Assembly (NCBI RefSeq): GCF_003668875.1
Contig: NZ_RAWM01000066.1
Span: 1 to 46,742 of the forward strand
From: Corallococcus interemptor
GTDB taxonomy: Bacteria > Myxococcota > Myxococcia > Myxococcales > Myxococcaceae
Direction: 5' to 3'
Length of the DNA stretch: 46,742 bases
How positions within the stretch are numbered: the first letter of the stretch is position 1; the number at the start of each line of letters is the position of its first letter. The notes under the pieces were generated by a model, which saw only the letters and a program-made list of their open reading frames with translations, did no database searches and was not told where the DNA came from. Shown in pieces: positions 23,701 to 31,626 of this stretch. Both the position numbers and the translations under genes were made by a program.

Positions 23701-25132
23701 GAGCTATCCGTACTACCTGGCCAACCGGCCCCGGCAGCCCAACGCGGAGCTGCCCGTCACCGACAAGTATTCAGGAGAGGTCGTCACGCGAGTGGCCGTG
23801 GCGGACGCGGCCGCGGTGGAGGAGGCCATCGCCGCGGCGGTGCGCGCGGCGGGGCCCATGCGCAAGCTGGCGCCGTATGCCCGCCAGCAGGTGCTGGAGC
23901 ACTGCGTGCGCCGCTTCCAGGAGCGCGCGGAGGAGTTCGCGCTCGCCCTCTGCATCGAGGCAGGCAAGCCGCTGCGCGACGCGCGGGCAGAGGTCACCCG
24001 CCTCATCGAGACCTTCAAGGCGGCGGCGGAGGAGGCGGTGCGTGGAGGCGGCGAGGTCCTGAATCTGGAGGTGTCGCAGCGCACGGCGGGCTACCGGGGC
24101 TTCACCCAGCGCGTGCCGGTGGGGCCGTGCTCGTTCATCACGCCGTTCAACTTCCCGCTCAACCTGGTGGCGCACAAGGTGGCGCCCGCCATCGCCGCGG
24201 GCTGTCCCTTCGTCCTCAAGCCGTCGGACCGCACGCCGGTGAGCGCGCTGCTCATGGCGGAGGTGCTCGCGGAGACAGCGCTGCCAGAAGGCGCCTTCTC
24301 CGTCCTGCCCACGCGCCTGGAGGACGTGGGGCCGTTCATCGAGGACGACCGGCTGAAGCTGTTGTCGTTCACCGGCTCGGAGAAGGTGGGCTGGGATTTG
24401 AAGGCCCGCGCCGGCCGCAAGAAGGTGGTGCTGGAGCTGGGCGGCAACGCGGCCTGCGTGGTGGACGCGGACCAGGCCGGGCGCCTGGACTTCGTGGCGG
24501 ACCGCATCGCGCAGGGGGCGTTCTTCCAGGCGGGGCAGAGCTGCATCTCGGTGCAGCGCGTGCTCGCGCACGAGTCGCTGTACGACGCCCTGAGGGAACG
24601 GCTCGTCGCGAGGGCGAAGGCCCTGCGCGCGGGCAATCCCCGGGATGAGGCCACCACGCTCGGGCCATTGATTGACGAGCCCGCGGCACGCCGGCTGGAG
24701 GGCTGGATCCAGCAGGCGGTGGAGCGGGGTGCCCGGGTGCTGACGGGAGGAGGGCGGCGCGGCGCGCTGCTGGAGGCCACGGTGGTGGAGGGCGTCCCGG
24801 AGGACGCGGCGCTGTGCGCGGAGGAGGCCTTCGGCCCCGTGGTGCTGCTCCAGCCGTTCCACGACTTCGACGAAGCCCTGCGCCGGGTCAATGACAGCCG
24901 TTACGGCCTCCAGGCGGGCCTCTTCACCCAGGACCTGTCACGCGCGATGCGGGCCTGGGACGAGCTGGAGGTGGGCGGAGTTGTCGTCGGCGACGTGCCC
25001 AGCTTCCGGGTGGACACCATGCCCTACGGCGGAGTGAAGGGCTCCGGGCTGGGCCGTGAGGGGGTGAAGTACGCCATCGAGGACATGACGGAGGTGCGGC
25101 TGCTCGTGCTCCGCCACTTTCTGGCAGAGTAA
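23690..25132 (+). CDS. NAD(P)-dependent aldehyde dehydrogenase family protein
   Basis: The protein has 480 residues. The start at 23690 overlaps the previous gene by 11 bases and is preceded by CTGGAGG (about 23677-23683), which indicates translational coupling. The NAD-binding and catalytic landmarks are clear: ITPFNFPLNL with the conserved Asn, KPSDRTP, FTGSEKVG, the general base Glu249 in LELGGN, and catalytic Cys285 in QAGQSCISVQR. The C-terminal end GGVKGSGLGREG is also typical. It likely oxidises an aldehyde derived from the product of the upstream ThDP enzyme or its substrate chain; substrate unknown. A BASS transporter gene follows 23 bases later. Confidence 0.95.
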   Translation: MLAESYPYYLANRPRQPNAELPVTDKYSGEVVTRVAVADAAAVEEAIAAAVRAAGPMRKLAPYARQQVLEHCVRRFQERAEEFALALCIEAGKPLRDARAEVTRLIETFKAAAEEAVRGGGEVLNLEVSQRTAGYRGFTQRVPVGPCSFITPFNFPLNLVAHKVAPAIAAGCPFVLKPSDRTPVSALLMAEVLAETALPEGAFSVLPTRLEDVGPFIEDDRLKLLSFTGSEKVGWDLKARAGRKKVVLELGGNAACVVDADQAGRLDFVADRIAQGAFFQAGQSCISVQRVLAHESLYDALRERLVARAKALRAGNPRDEATTLGPLIDEPAARRLEGWIQQAVERGARVLTGGGRRGALLEATVVEGVPEDAALCAEEAFGPVVLLQPFHDFDEALRRVNDSRYGLQAGLFTQDLSRAMRAWDELEVGGVVVGDVPSFRVDTMPYGGVKGSGLGREGVKYAIEDMTEVRLLVLRHFLAE

Positions 25133-25155
25133 AGGCTTTCGCTGGGGGCCCCGCC

Positions 25156-26052
25156 ATGCAGAGCAGTGCCATCACCGAGGTGTTCCTGCCTATTGCCCTG
25201 GGGGTGATCATGCTCGGCCTCGGGCTGAGCCTCACCCTCGCGGACTTCCGCCGCGTGGCCTTGTATCCGCGCGCGGCGCTGGTGGGCCTGGGCTGTCAGA
25301 CGCTGCTCATGCCCGTGGTCTGTTACGGCATCGCGACAGGCTTCGGGCTGCCTTCCCAGCTGGCCGTGGGCTTGATGCTGCTCTCCGCCACTCCGGGCGG
25401 TGCGACGGCGAACCTCTTCAGCCACCTGGCCAAGGGCGATGTCGCGCTGAACGTCAGCCTGACGGCGGTCAACAGCGTGCTGTCGCTGCTCACGCTGCCG
25501 CTCATCGTGAACTTCTCCCTGGCGCACTTCATGGGAGAGGAGCGCGCCATTCCGTTGCAGTTCGCCAAGATCGTCCAGGTGTTCGGCATCGTCCTGGTGC
25601 CCATCTCGCTGGGAATGTGGGTGCGCGCGAAGCGGCCCGCGCTCGCGGATGGCCTGGACCGGCCCGTGCGCATCGTCTCGGCGCTGTTCCTGGTGCTCGT
25701 GGTGCTGGCGGCGACGCTCAAGGAGCGCGACCAGCTGGTCACCTACTTCCAGAGCGTGGGGCTCGCGGCGCTGGCCTTCAACCTGGCCAGCATGGCGGTG
25801 GGCTTCGTGGTGCCCGTCCTGGCGCGCGTCGAGCGCAAGCAGGCGGTGGCGATCGCGATGGAGGTGGGCATCCACAACGGCACCCTGGCCATCGCCATCG
25901 CCTCCAGCCCCCGGTTGCTCAATGACGGCGTGATGGCCATTCCCGCGGCCATCTACAGCGTCATCATGTTCTTCACCGCCGGAGTCTTCGGCGCCCTGGT
26001 CGCCCGCAGGCAGGCCGCGACCGTGACCGCCCCGTCAAACGCCCAGGGCTGA
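25156..26052 (+). CDS. BASS-family sodium-dependent transporter
   Basis: The protein has 298 residues with about nine to ten hydrophobic helices. The family signatures are present: LLSATPGGATANLFSHLAKG near residue 75-95 (sodium and substrate crossover) and EVGIHNGTLAIAIASS near residue 235 (second crossover). BASS proteins carry bile acids, pantothenate or 2-oxo acids; plant BASS2 is a sodium/pyruvate symporter. Cotranscription with an acetolactate synthase-like enzyme and an aldehyde dehydrogenase makes uptake of pyruvate or another 2-oxo acid attractive, but this is inference. It ends six bases before the convergent FAD-enzyme gene. Confidence 0.93.
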   Translation: MQSSAITEVFLPIALGVIMLGLGLSLTLADFRRVALYPRAALVGLGCQTLLMPVVCYGIATGFGLPSQLAVGLMLLSATPGGATANLFSHLAKGDVALNVSLTAVNSVLSLLTLPLIVNFSLAHFMGEERAIPLQFAKIVQVFGIVLVPISLGMWVRAKRPALADGLDRPVRIVSALFLVLVVLAATLKERDQLVTYFQSVGLAALAFNLASMAVGFVVPVLARVERKQAVAIAMEVGIHNGTLAIAIASSPRLLNDGVMAIPAAIYSVIMFFTAGVFGALVARRQAATVTAPSNAQG

Positions 26053-26058
26053 GGGCAC

Positions 26059-27849
26059 CTACCGTGGCGACGGGCTGGTGAAGCGCTCCAACAGCCCGTC
26101 CACCCCGCCCGCCAGGCGGAAGACATCCATCCATTCATCGACCCCGGAGAAGCCCAGGTTGGTGGCCCGGCGCAGCAGGTCCGCCGCCGCCTGGGCGGAC
26201 CGGAAGCCCAGCAGCTCGAAGAGGTGCGGACGGCCCCGCCGGTACAGCTCCGCGTCCAGGCGCTTCCAGGGCTCCAGGGACGCAGGCTCCTCCAGGGCCC
26301 AGATTTCGGCGCGCGGGGCCCGGGAGCCCGTCCGCTCCAGGATGGCATTGGCGGCGCGGCGGCCTGCCTCGCACGCGCCCTCCATCGTGGCCAGGTTGGT
26401 GTTCGTGCGGACGTAGTCCGACGCGAGGCAGAGGTTGGGAATCCTGCTCGCGGCTTCGGGCCGTATCTCCCAGGAGCCCGGTGGATGCACCAGCAGCCGT
26501 GAGGAATTGATTGGCGGGAGGCCGGCTCCGTAGTCCAGGTCCGAGTCCAGGTGCCACGAATGCAGGAGGCTGTCGGTCAGCACCTGCTCATCCGCGTCCC
26601 GGCCATTCAGGGCGGCCTTGAGCTGGGCCCAGACCTCCGTCTTGATCTCCTCCGGCGTGCAGTCCTTCGCGCGCTTGCGCACCAGCGTGCCGGGCGTGTC
26701 CCAATCCGAGATGTCGATGGACAGCAGGCCTCCCACCTGGCCATCCCCGTAGCGCTGCCGGAACAGCCCCAGCTCGCGCCAGAACTGGGGCTGGGAGATG
26801 GACGTCAGCGCCCACGGGGAGTCCGCGTAGAAGGTGTGGCCCCGGACCAGCGGCACGTCCTCGTAGAGGAAGAACTGGATGCCGACCATCCACTCCACCA
26901 GCCGGTCCACGTCCGCCAGCCGCAGCCGCGCCAGCGCCGGGTCCAGCGCGGCGAGCTCCGGCGTGATGAGGCCCTGCGCCGCGTCGATGGGGACCGCGAG
27001 CACGTAGTGGCCGGCGGTGCGCGCCTGGCCATCGTCGAAGTGGACCTGGGAGATGCGCCCGTTGGCCACGTCGAGCCCTGTGCAGCGGACGCCCTCGTGG
27101 AACTGGACGCCCAGCCCACGCAGGTGCGCGACCCAGGGCTCCAGCCACATCTGGCTGGTGGGCCCGCCCATGGTCCGGTCGTTGTTCACCTCGCTGGTGG
27201 CGAAGTCGAGCAGCAGCTGGATGAAGATGGTGCCCAGCGTCCGCGTGGAGCCGCGCCGGGGATCCATGGCCACCATCGTGCGCGGCAGCGCGCGCATCTG
27301 GCGCTGGAAGCGGGGCGCATAGCGGTCCCCTTCGATGAAGTCCCACCACGCCAGGTTCTCGTAGGCCCCCTGCCGGCGCTCGTCGCTCGATGAGAGGAAT
27401 TGCAGGATCTTGAGGCCGAAGAAGCCGCCGTCCACCGCGCTCAGGTTCAGCTTCTGGAAGTACAGCTGCAACGCCTCCCAGATGTCATGGGGGCGGTCCA
27501 GCCGCCTGCGGGCGAAGCGATACCAGGTGTCCTCGTCCACCATCGCCACGGCGCTCTCGGTGGTGGCCTGGAGGTGCTGCGCCACGTTCCGGCCCGGCGC
27601 TCCGGCGGCCGGAGTCCGCTGCATCTGGTCAATCACGTGCCGGTAGAAGCGCGGGTAGAAGCGGAAGCCATGCTCCCCGGGCAGGTCGCTCCTTCCCCCG
27701 GTACCGGTGCCGGGCACCGGTTGGGAGCGGGCCTTGCCGCCCCACGTCGTTCGCGAATCGAAGACGTGGACCTCGTGGCCGCGCTCCGCCAACTCGTGCG
27801 CGACCGTCAGCCCCGCGACGCCTCCTCCCACCACGATGACCTCAGGCAT
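26059..27849 (-). CDS. FAD-dependent oxidoreductase, amine oxidase/phytoene desaturase fold
   Basis: The protein has 596 residues. ATG at 27849 gives MPEVIVVGGGVAGLTVAHEL, with the dinucleotide-binding Gly8, Gly9, Gly10 and Gly13, then EVHVFDSRTTWGGKARSQ as in amine oxidase/hydroxysqualene dehydroxylase-like proteins. A C-terminal FAD contact NLCLASDYVRTNTNLATMEGA is also typical. A further 70 residues after it (about 525-596) carry no familiar domain. Related proteins desaturate or dehydroxylate isoprenoids or oxidise amines; no carotenoid gene is adjacent, so the substrate is open. The ribosome site GGGAGGAA lies inside a perfect inverted repeat (27851-27878), which suggests translational or transcriptional control at the start. 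Confidence 0.88.
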   Translation of the reverse strand: MPEVIVVGGGVAGLTVAHELAERGHEVHVFDSRTTWGGKARSQPVPGTGTGGRSDLPGEHGFRFYPRFYRHVIDQMQRTPAAGAPGRNVAQHLQATTESAVAMVDEDTWYRFARRRLDRPHDIWEALQLYFQKLNLSAVDGGFFGLKILQFLSSSDERRQGAYENLAWWDFIEGDRYAPRFQRQMRALPRTMVAMDPRRGSTRTLGTIFIQLLLDFATSEVNNDRTMGGPTSQMWLEPWVAHLRGLGVQFHEGVRCTGLDVANGRISQVHFDDGQARTAGHYVLAVPIDAAQGLITPELAALDPALARLRLADVDRLVEWMVGIQFFLYEDVPLVRGHTFYADSPWALTSISQPQFWRELGLFRQRYGDGQVGGLLSIDISDWDTPGTLVRKRAKDCTPEEIKTEVWAQLKAALNGRDADEQVLTDSLLHSWHLDSDLDYGAGLPPINSSRLLVHPPGSWEIRPEAASRIPNLCLASDYVRTNTNLATMEGACEAGRRAANAILERTGSRAPRAEIWALEEPASLEPWKRLDAELYRRGRPHLFELLGFRSAQAAADLLRRATNLGFSGVDEWMDVFRLAGGVDGLLERFTSPSPR

Positions 27850-27850
27850 G

Positions 27851-27878
27851 GCGTTCCTCCCGGATGAAGGAGGAACGC
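27851..27878 (-). promoter_or_regulatory. Perfect inverted repeat that includes the ribosome binding site of the FAD enzyme
   Basis: GCGTTCCTCC (27851-27860), 8-base spacer, GGAGGAACGC (27869-27878). On the minus strand the two arms have the same sequences because they are exact complements: an mRNA hairpin would place the Shine-Dalgarno GGAGGAA in the arm next to the ATG, paired with CCTCC of the other arm. It could equally be a DNA operator for a dimeric repressor. Confidence 0.7.
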
Positions 27879-27967
27879 TAGCGGGTGCCTTTCGGATGGC
27901 GGATGACCCCGGAAGGCGAGCGGACGTCCAGGGCCCGACACCGTTCCAGTCTTCCCTGGCGTGGGGG

Positions 27968-29353
27968 CTACAGCCCCGTGCTCTTGAGCAGCACGCGTGG
28001 GTTCTCGTCTGGGAAGAACCCGGAGGAGTAGACGTTCGCGTCCGTGACGAAGGCCTTGTCACCCAGGACGGTCAGCTTGGGGCCGGTGGTGGCGCGGACG
28101 AACAGCGGCACCGCCAGCTGCGTCTCCGTCCAGCGCACCATGCCGTCCGTGCCGAAGGACGTGTCCAGGTCGCCGTTGGCCTGGAGGCGGAAGAGCACGG
28201 GCTTCGCGTACACATCCGCGAAGACGAGCGCCTTCCCATCCGCCTGGATGCGCACGCCGCTGACGTCCACCACGTCGAGGACTCCCGCCGGCGCGGTGAG
28301 CTGCCGCACGCCCGCGGGGCCGAAGGTGACGTCCGGCTTGCCGTCCGCCGTGTACGCCACGAGCTTGAGCACGCCGTGCAGTTCGCCACCGACCTTCACG
28401 TCCTGATCGGAGCCCGCCAGCAGGAAGCCGCCGTTCGGACGCGCGACCAATGCATGGGCCTGGCCGCCCTCGCTCGTCGCGAGGCCGCTGGTGCCGAACG
28501 TCAGGTCCTGGCTGCCGCTGGCGGTGATGCGCACGGCCTTGAAGTGATCTCCTCCGCCCAGGACGACGCTGGAGCCCTGGAGCGCCATTCCCTGCACGGC
28601 CTCCGCGTCCGTGTACGCGCCGCCAATCCAGCTGCCGGACGGACTGCCCGCGGACTTGAACGTCGTGTCGAGCGAGCCGTCCGCGTTGTAGCGGATCACC
28701 GCGAAGTCCTCATCGAGCCCGTCGGACTTGGTCAGGAAGCCGCCGGCGTAGAAGCGGCCGTCCTCCAGGGGCAGGATGCCGCGGAGGGTGCCCACGAAGT
28801 TGACGGCGTTGTCCTCGCCGAAGTGCAGGCGCGAGCGGCCCGTCTTGTTGAAGCTCGTGTCCAGCTGGCCGTCGGGCTTGAGCTTCACCACCGCGAAGTC
28901 GCGCGAATTCGTGGCGTTGCCGCCCCGCGCGAAGCCCGCGACCAGGATGCTGCCATCCGTCAGCACCGCCACCGTGTCCGCGCGGTCGTCCTGCTCGCGC
29001 TGGCCGGAGATGGGGCCCTTGGCGGGCCCTTCGAAATCCAGCACCACGGAGCCCTGCGTGCCGAACGCCGTGTCCACCTCACCGGAGGCCGTGTAGCGCC
29101 GCACGAGCAGGTCCACGCCCGTGGTGGCCAGGTTCACCTCCGTGGAGCCCACCACGACGAGCCCGCCATTGGACACCGCGAGCGCCCGGCCCTCCTCGGC
29201 GGGGAGCTTCGTCCCGGCGTCGGCTTGCGTCCCTCCGTCCGGGGAGGGGTTTTCGTCCGGGGGCCCGTCATCGCCGCCGCAAGCCCCTCCGCCCACCAGC
29301 AGGGCACCCGCCAGCAGTGCCACCCATCCAGCCTTCCGCGCGCTGTGATTCAT
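27968..29353 (-). CDS. Delta-60 repeat lipoprotein
   Basis: The protein has 461 residues. A lipoprotein signal ends in GGAC with Cys25, followed by a short Pro/Asp/Ala-rich linker (GGDDGPPDENPSPDGG). The rest is built from delta-60 repeats, visible as VDTAFGTQG, LDTSFNKTG, LDTTFKSAG, QDLTFGTSG, PDVTFGPAG and LDTSFGTDG, about 55-60 residues apart. These repeats form a beta-propeller-like array. The family is common among myxobacterial surface proteins, and no enzymatic activity is known to me. It is the second leftward gene after an amidohydrolase, with a hairpin in the gap, so probably independently transcribed. Confidence 0.88.
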   Translation of the reverse strand: MNHSARKAGWVALLAGALLVGGGACGGDDGPPDENPSPDGGTQADAGTKLPAEEGRALAVSNGGLVVVGSTEVNLATTGVDLLVRRYTASGEVDTAFGTQGSVVLDFEGPAKGPISGQREQDDRADTVAVLTDGSILVAGFARGGNATNSRDFAVVKLKPDGQLDTSFNKTGRSRLHFGEDNAVNFVGTLRGILPLEDGRFYAGGFLTKSDGLDEDFAVIRYNADGSLDTTFKSAGSPSGSWIGGAYTDAEAVQGMALQGSSVVLGGGDHFKAVRITASGSQDLTFGTSGLATSEGGQAHALVARPNGGFLLAGSDQDVKVGGELHGVLKLVAYTADGKPDVTFGPAGVRQLTAPAGVLDVVDVSGVRIQADGKALVFADVYAKPVLFRLQANGDLDTSFGTDGMVRWTETQLAVPLFVRATTGPKLTVLGDKAFVTDANVYSSGFFPDENPRVLLKSTGL

Positions 29354-29422
29354 TCGAGATGTCCCTTCCGAGCCGTCCGGTGCTGCCGCCGCACCAGGGT
29401 TACGCCGTCAGGGACATTTATT

Positions 29423-29442
29423 TCCGGGGGCTCCACCCCGGA
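29423..29442 (-). terminator. Hairpin between amidohydrolase and delta-60 genes
   Basis: TCCGGGG (29423-29429), loop GCTCCA, CCCCGGA (29436-29442), a perfect 7-bp stem 7 bases after the amidohydrolase stop on the minus strand. It is followed by an A/T-rich patch (29411-29422) that may serve the delta-60 promoter. Confidence 0.5.
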
Positions 29443-29448
29443 CGTGCT

Positions 29449-31002
29449 TCACGCGTAGTCCGACCTCAGCTCCTGTTTCAGCGTGTCATCCAGGTTGAGC
29501 TGCGCGGACAGGAGCTCCCAGTAGTCCGCCCCGCCCACGGTGGGGGCGTCGAGCTTGATCCGCCCGGCCACCTGTCCGACGTCGGTGACGGTGGCGAGGA
29601 CGTCCTGCGGCTCATTGTCGAGCACGAGCTCGAAGGGCTCCGGGCCCGGCCGGTCGCGCGCCGCGAGCTCCATCCGACGCCGGAAGTCCGGCAGGTCCGC
29701 CATGGCTTCATCAAGGACCGAGCGCGCCGCGTCGAAGCCCAGGTCGTTGAGGGGGGAGTCGTCGGCCCACAGGTAGAACGACTTCTCGACGCCGTCGAGG
29801 GTCCAGGGCTCGGAGGGATGGATCGGGTCGAAGGCGAGCGGTTCCATCAGCGCGCGGTCTCCGTAGCGGGCCACACCATCCACGATGACCAGGCGCACCT
29901 GCTTCTCCGTGGCGGAGATCAACGTGTCATAGGGGTCGCCGCCCGTGCCCTCGATGACCAGGATGTCCGCGAGTGCGTTGGCGCGCAGCGTGCCCAATTG
30001 CGTCTCCCAGCCAGCGACCCGGGCGGCGTCACACGTCACCGAGCGCACCAGCGTCCGCGAGGGCAGGGAGACGCCCTGCCGCGCCGCTTCATGCCGGGCG
30101 ACCTTCAGCTCCTGGAGGAGGTTCTTGCTGCCGGTGGGTGACCAATCACAGCCCAGCGAGAACGTCACGCCCGCGCCGAGCAGATCCGACACCGCCAGGG
30201 TCTGCCCATACAGCAGCAGGTTGCTGAACGGAGACCACACGACCTTGGCGTCCTTCGCGGCCATCGTGTCCAGGTCCGGGCGCTGCAATCCCAGACTGTG
30301 GATGCCCACCAGTGAGGGCTGGATGAGGTCATGGCCGGCCAGGTCGGCGTAGCGGCGGTGGGCGTAGTCATCGACGCCTTCGCCCAGGTGATAGAAATAC
30401 GCCGCGTGGGTCTTCAGGGCGTCGCGGAAGGATTCAATGTCCTGGGCGTCGTCATGCAGGTCCATCACGCGGGTGCTGCCCGCGGGCAGGCGGTCGTCGT
30501 CGGGCTCCTCGACGTTGCGCATGGCGCCCCGGAAGAGCGCTTCGCCTCCAGACACACGCGTCCGGATTCCCTGGCCGGTGGTGGTGCCGGCCAGCAGCGC
30601 CTTGGCTTCGATGTAGCGGACGACGGCGCGGGCGGAGGGCGCATGCCCGCCGAGCACGCGGATGGGCAGGGAGATGAGCGGGGCGTAGTCCGCGTGACGC
30701 GGCCACTGGGTGCGATTGAGGTAGCGCTTGGGCACCCGCCACAGCGTCAGCACGTCGTAGACGAAGTGGTTGTGCAGGTCGATGAGCCCTGGATACAGCG
30801 TCCCCCCGGTGTCGATTCGGGGGGCGTCCCGGAAGGATTCAGGGAGCGGTCCGCCCGCTGGCTCGACCGCGACGATGCGGGAGCCCCGGACGAGGACGCG
30901 CCCCCGTTCCAATACTTCGTCCCGGGAGTTGAGCGTCACCACCCGGCCTTCCAGCACGTAGCGGGGGATTGCGGCGGTGGGCTCGGATGCTCCGGTGTTC
31001 AT
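29449..31002 (-). CDS. Amidohydrolase-family metal-dependent hydrolase
   Basis: The protein has 517 residues from the ATG at 31002, which has GGGAGG upstream on the minus strand; longer in-frame starts are less likely. A small N-terminal beta sandwich (VVTLNSRDEVLERGRVLVRGSRI) precedes the metal motif LYPGLIDLHNHF (His77, His79). Further motifs are GIHSLG (metal His), WSPFSNLLLYG and LGCDWSPTGSKNLLQELKVA with the catalytic Asp. This matches imidazolonepropionase/atrazine-chlorohydrolase-like amidohydrolases that act on cyclic amides or N-heterocycles. A C-terminal extension of about 130 residues after the second beta-sandwich element (DPYDTLISATEKQVRLVIVD) has no recognised domain. Substrate unknown. 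Confidence 0.9.
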   Translation of the reverse strand: MNTGASEPTAAIPRYVLEGRVVTLNSRDEVLERGRVLVRGSRIVAVEPAGGPLPESFRDAPRIDTGGTLYPGLIDLHNHFVYDVLTLWRVPKRYLNRTQWPRHADYAPLISLPIRVLGGHAPSARAVVRYIEAKALLAGTTTGQGIRTRVSGGEALFRGAMRNVEEPDDDRLPAGSTRVMDLHDDAQDIESFRDALKTHAAYFYHLGEGVDDYAHRRYADLAGHDLIQPSLVGIHSLGLQRPDLDTMAAKDAKVVWSPFSNLLLYGQTLAVSDLLGAGVTFSLGCDWSPTGSKNLLQELKVARHEAARQGVSLPSRTLVRSVTCDAARVAGWETQLGTLRANALADILVIEGTGGDPYDTLISATEKQVRLVIVDGVARYGDRALMEPLAFDPIHPSEPWTLDGVEKSFYLWADDSPLNDLGFDAARSVLDEAMADLPDFRRRMELAARDRPGPEPFELVLDNEPQDVLATVTDVGQVAGRIKLDAPTVGGADYWELLSAQLNLDDTLKQELRSDYA

Positions 31003-31113
31003 GGCGCGCCTCCCGTGGCGACAGGCCCCTGTGGCCCCAATGCCTTGAAGGTAGGGACGGGGCTGGGAGCGCGTGGGGCGGGGGCTGGCGCGAGCCCGCC
31101 GCACCCCGCTCGC

Positions 31114-31533
31114 TCAGACGGCTTCGTGGGCGCCGAGCGACGCGTCCCAGAAGTTCGCTTCGACCTTGTGGCCGTCCGGATCCCTCACGAAGCACCCGTA
31201 GTAGGGCGGGCCATACAGGGGCCGAGGGCCGGGAGCGCCGTCATCGGTGGCGCCCGCCTTGAGGGCCGCCTGGTGGAAGGCATCCACCGCCTGCTTCGAC
31301 GTGGCGAGGAAGCAGAAGTGCGTGCCATTGCCCACCGTCGCGGGCTTCCCGTCGATGGGGGTCTGGACCCAGAACTCCGGGAACTGGCGGCCGTAGGCCA
31401 CCGCGTTCGGGAACTCCAACACCCGCCGGCATCCCAGCGGCGTGAGGATCGCGTCGTAGAAGGCCACGGCGCGCGCGAAGTCGTTCGTGCCAATGGAGAC
31501 GTGGGACAGGATGCTCGGGTTTTCGTCGCTCAT
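31114..31533 (-). CDS. VOC-family protein (glyoxalase/bleomycin-resistance fold)
   Basis: The protein has 139 residues, one VOC domain. The start ILSHVSIGTNDFARAVAFYD and the end CFVRDPDGHKVEANFWD are typical. Metal-ligand positions are plausible at His11 (LSHVS), His72 (NGTHFCF) and Glu in KVEANFW. The family covers lyases, dioxygenases and resistance proteins, so a precise function is not given. It is a single gene about 90 bases after the DAG-repeat lipoprotein gene, with a hairpin between them. Confidence 0.9.
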   Translation of the reverse strand: MSDENPSILSHVSIGTNDFARAVAFYDAILTPLGCRRVLEFPNAVAYGRQFPEFWVQTPIDGKPATVGNGTHFCFLATSKQAVDAFHQAALKAGATDDGAPGPRPLYGPPYYGCFVRDPDGHKVEANFWDASLGAHEAV

Positions 31534-31560
31534 GGCGGCAGGGATAGCACGCGCGAGAGG

Positions 31561-31587
31561 GCCGGGTGGTGCGCGTCGCCACCCGGC
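31561..31587 (-). terminator. Hairpin after the DAG-repeat lipoprotein gene
   Basis: GCCGGGTGG (31561-31569), 9-base loop, CCACCCGGC (31579-31587), a perfect 9-bp stem 39 bases downstream of the lipoprotein stop on the minus strand and upstream of the VOC gene. No U-run. Confidence 0.55.
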
Positions 31588-31626
31588 GCCTCCTGCGCCC
31601 CAAGGGCTGACCGGCGCTCCGTCGTT

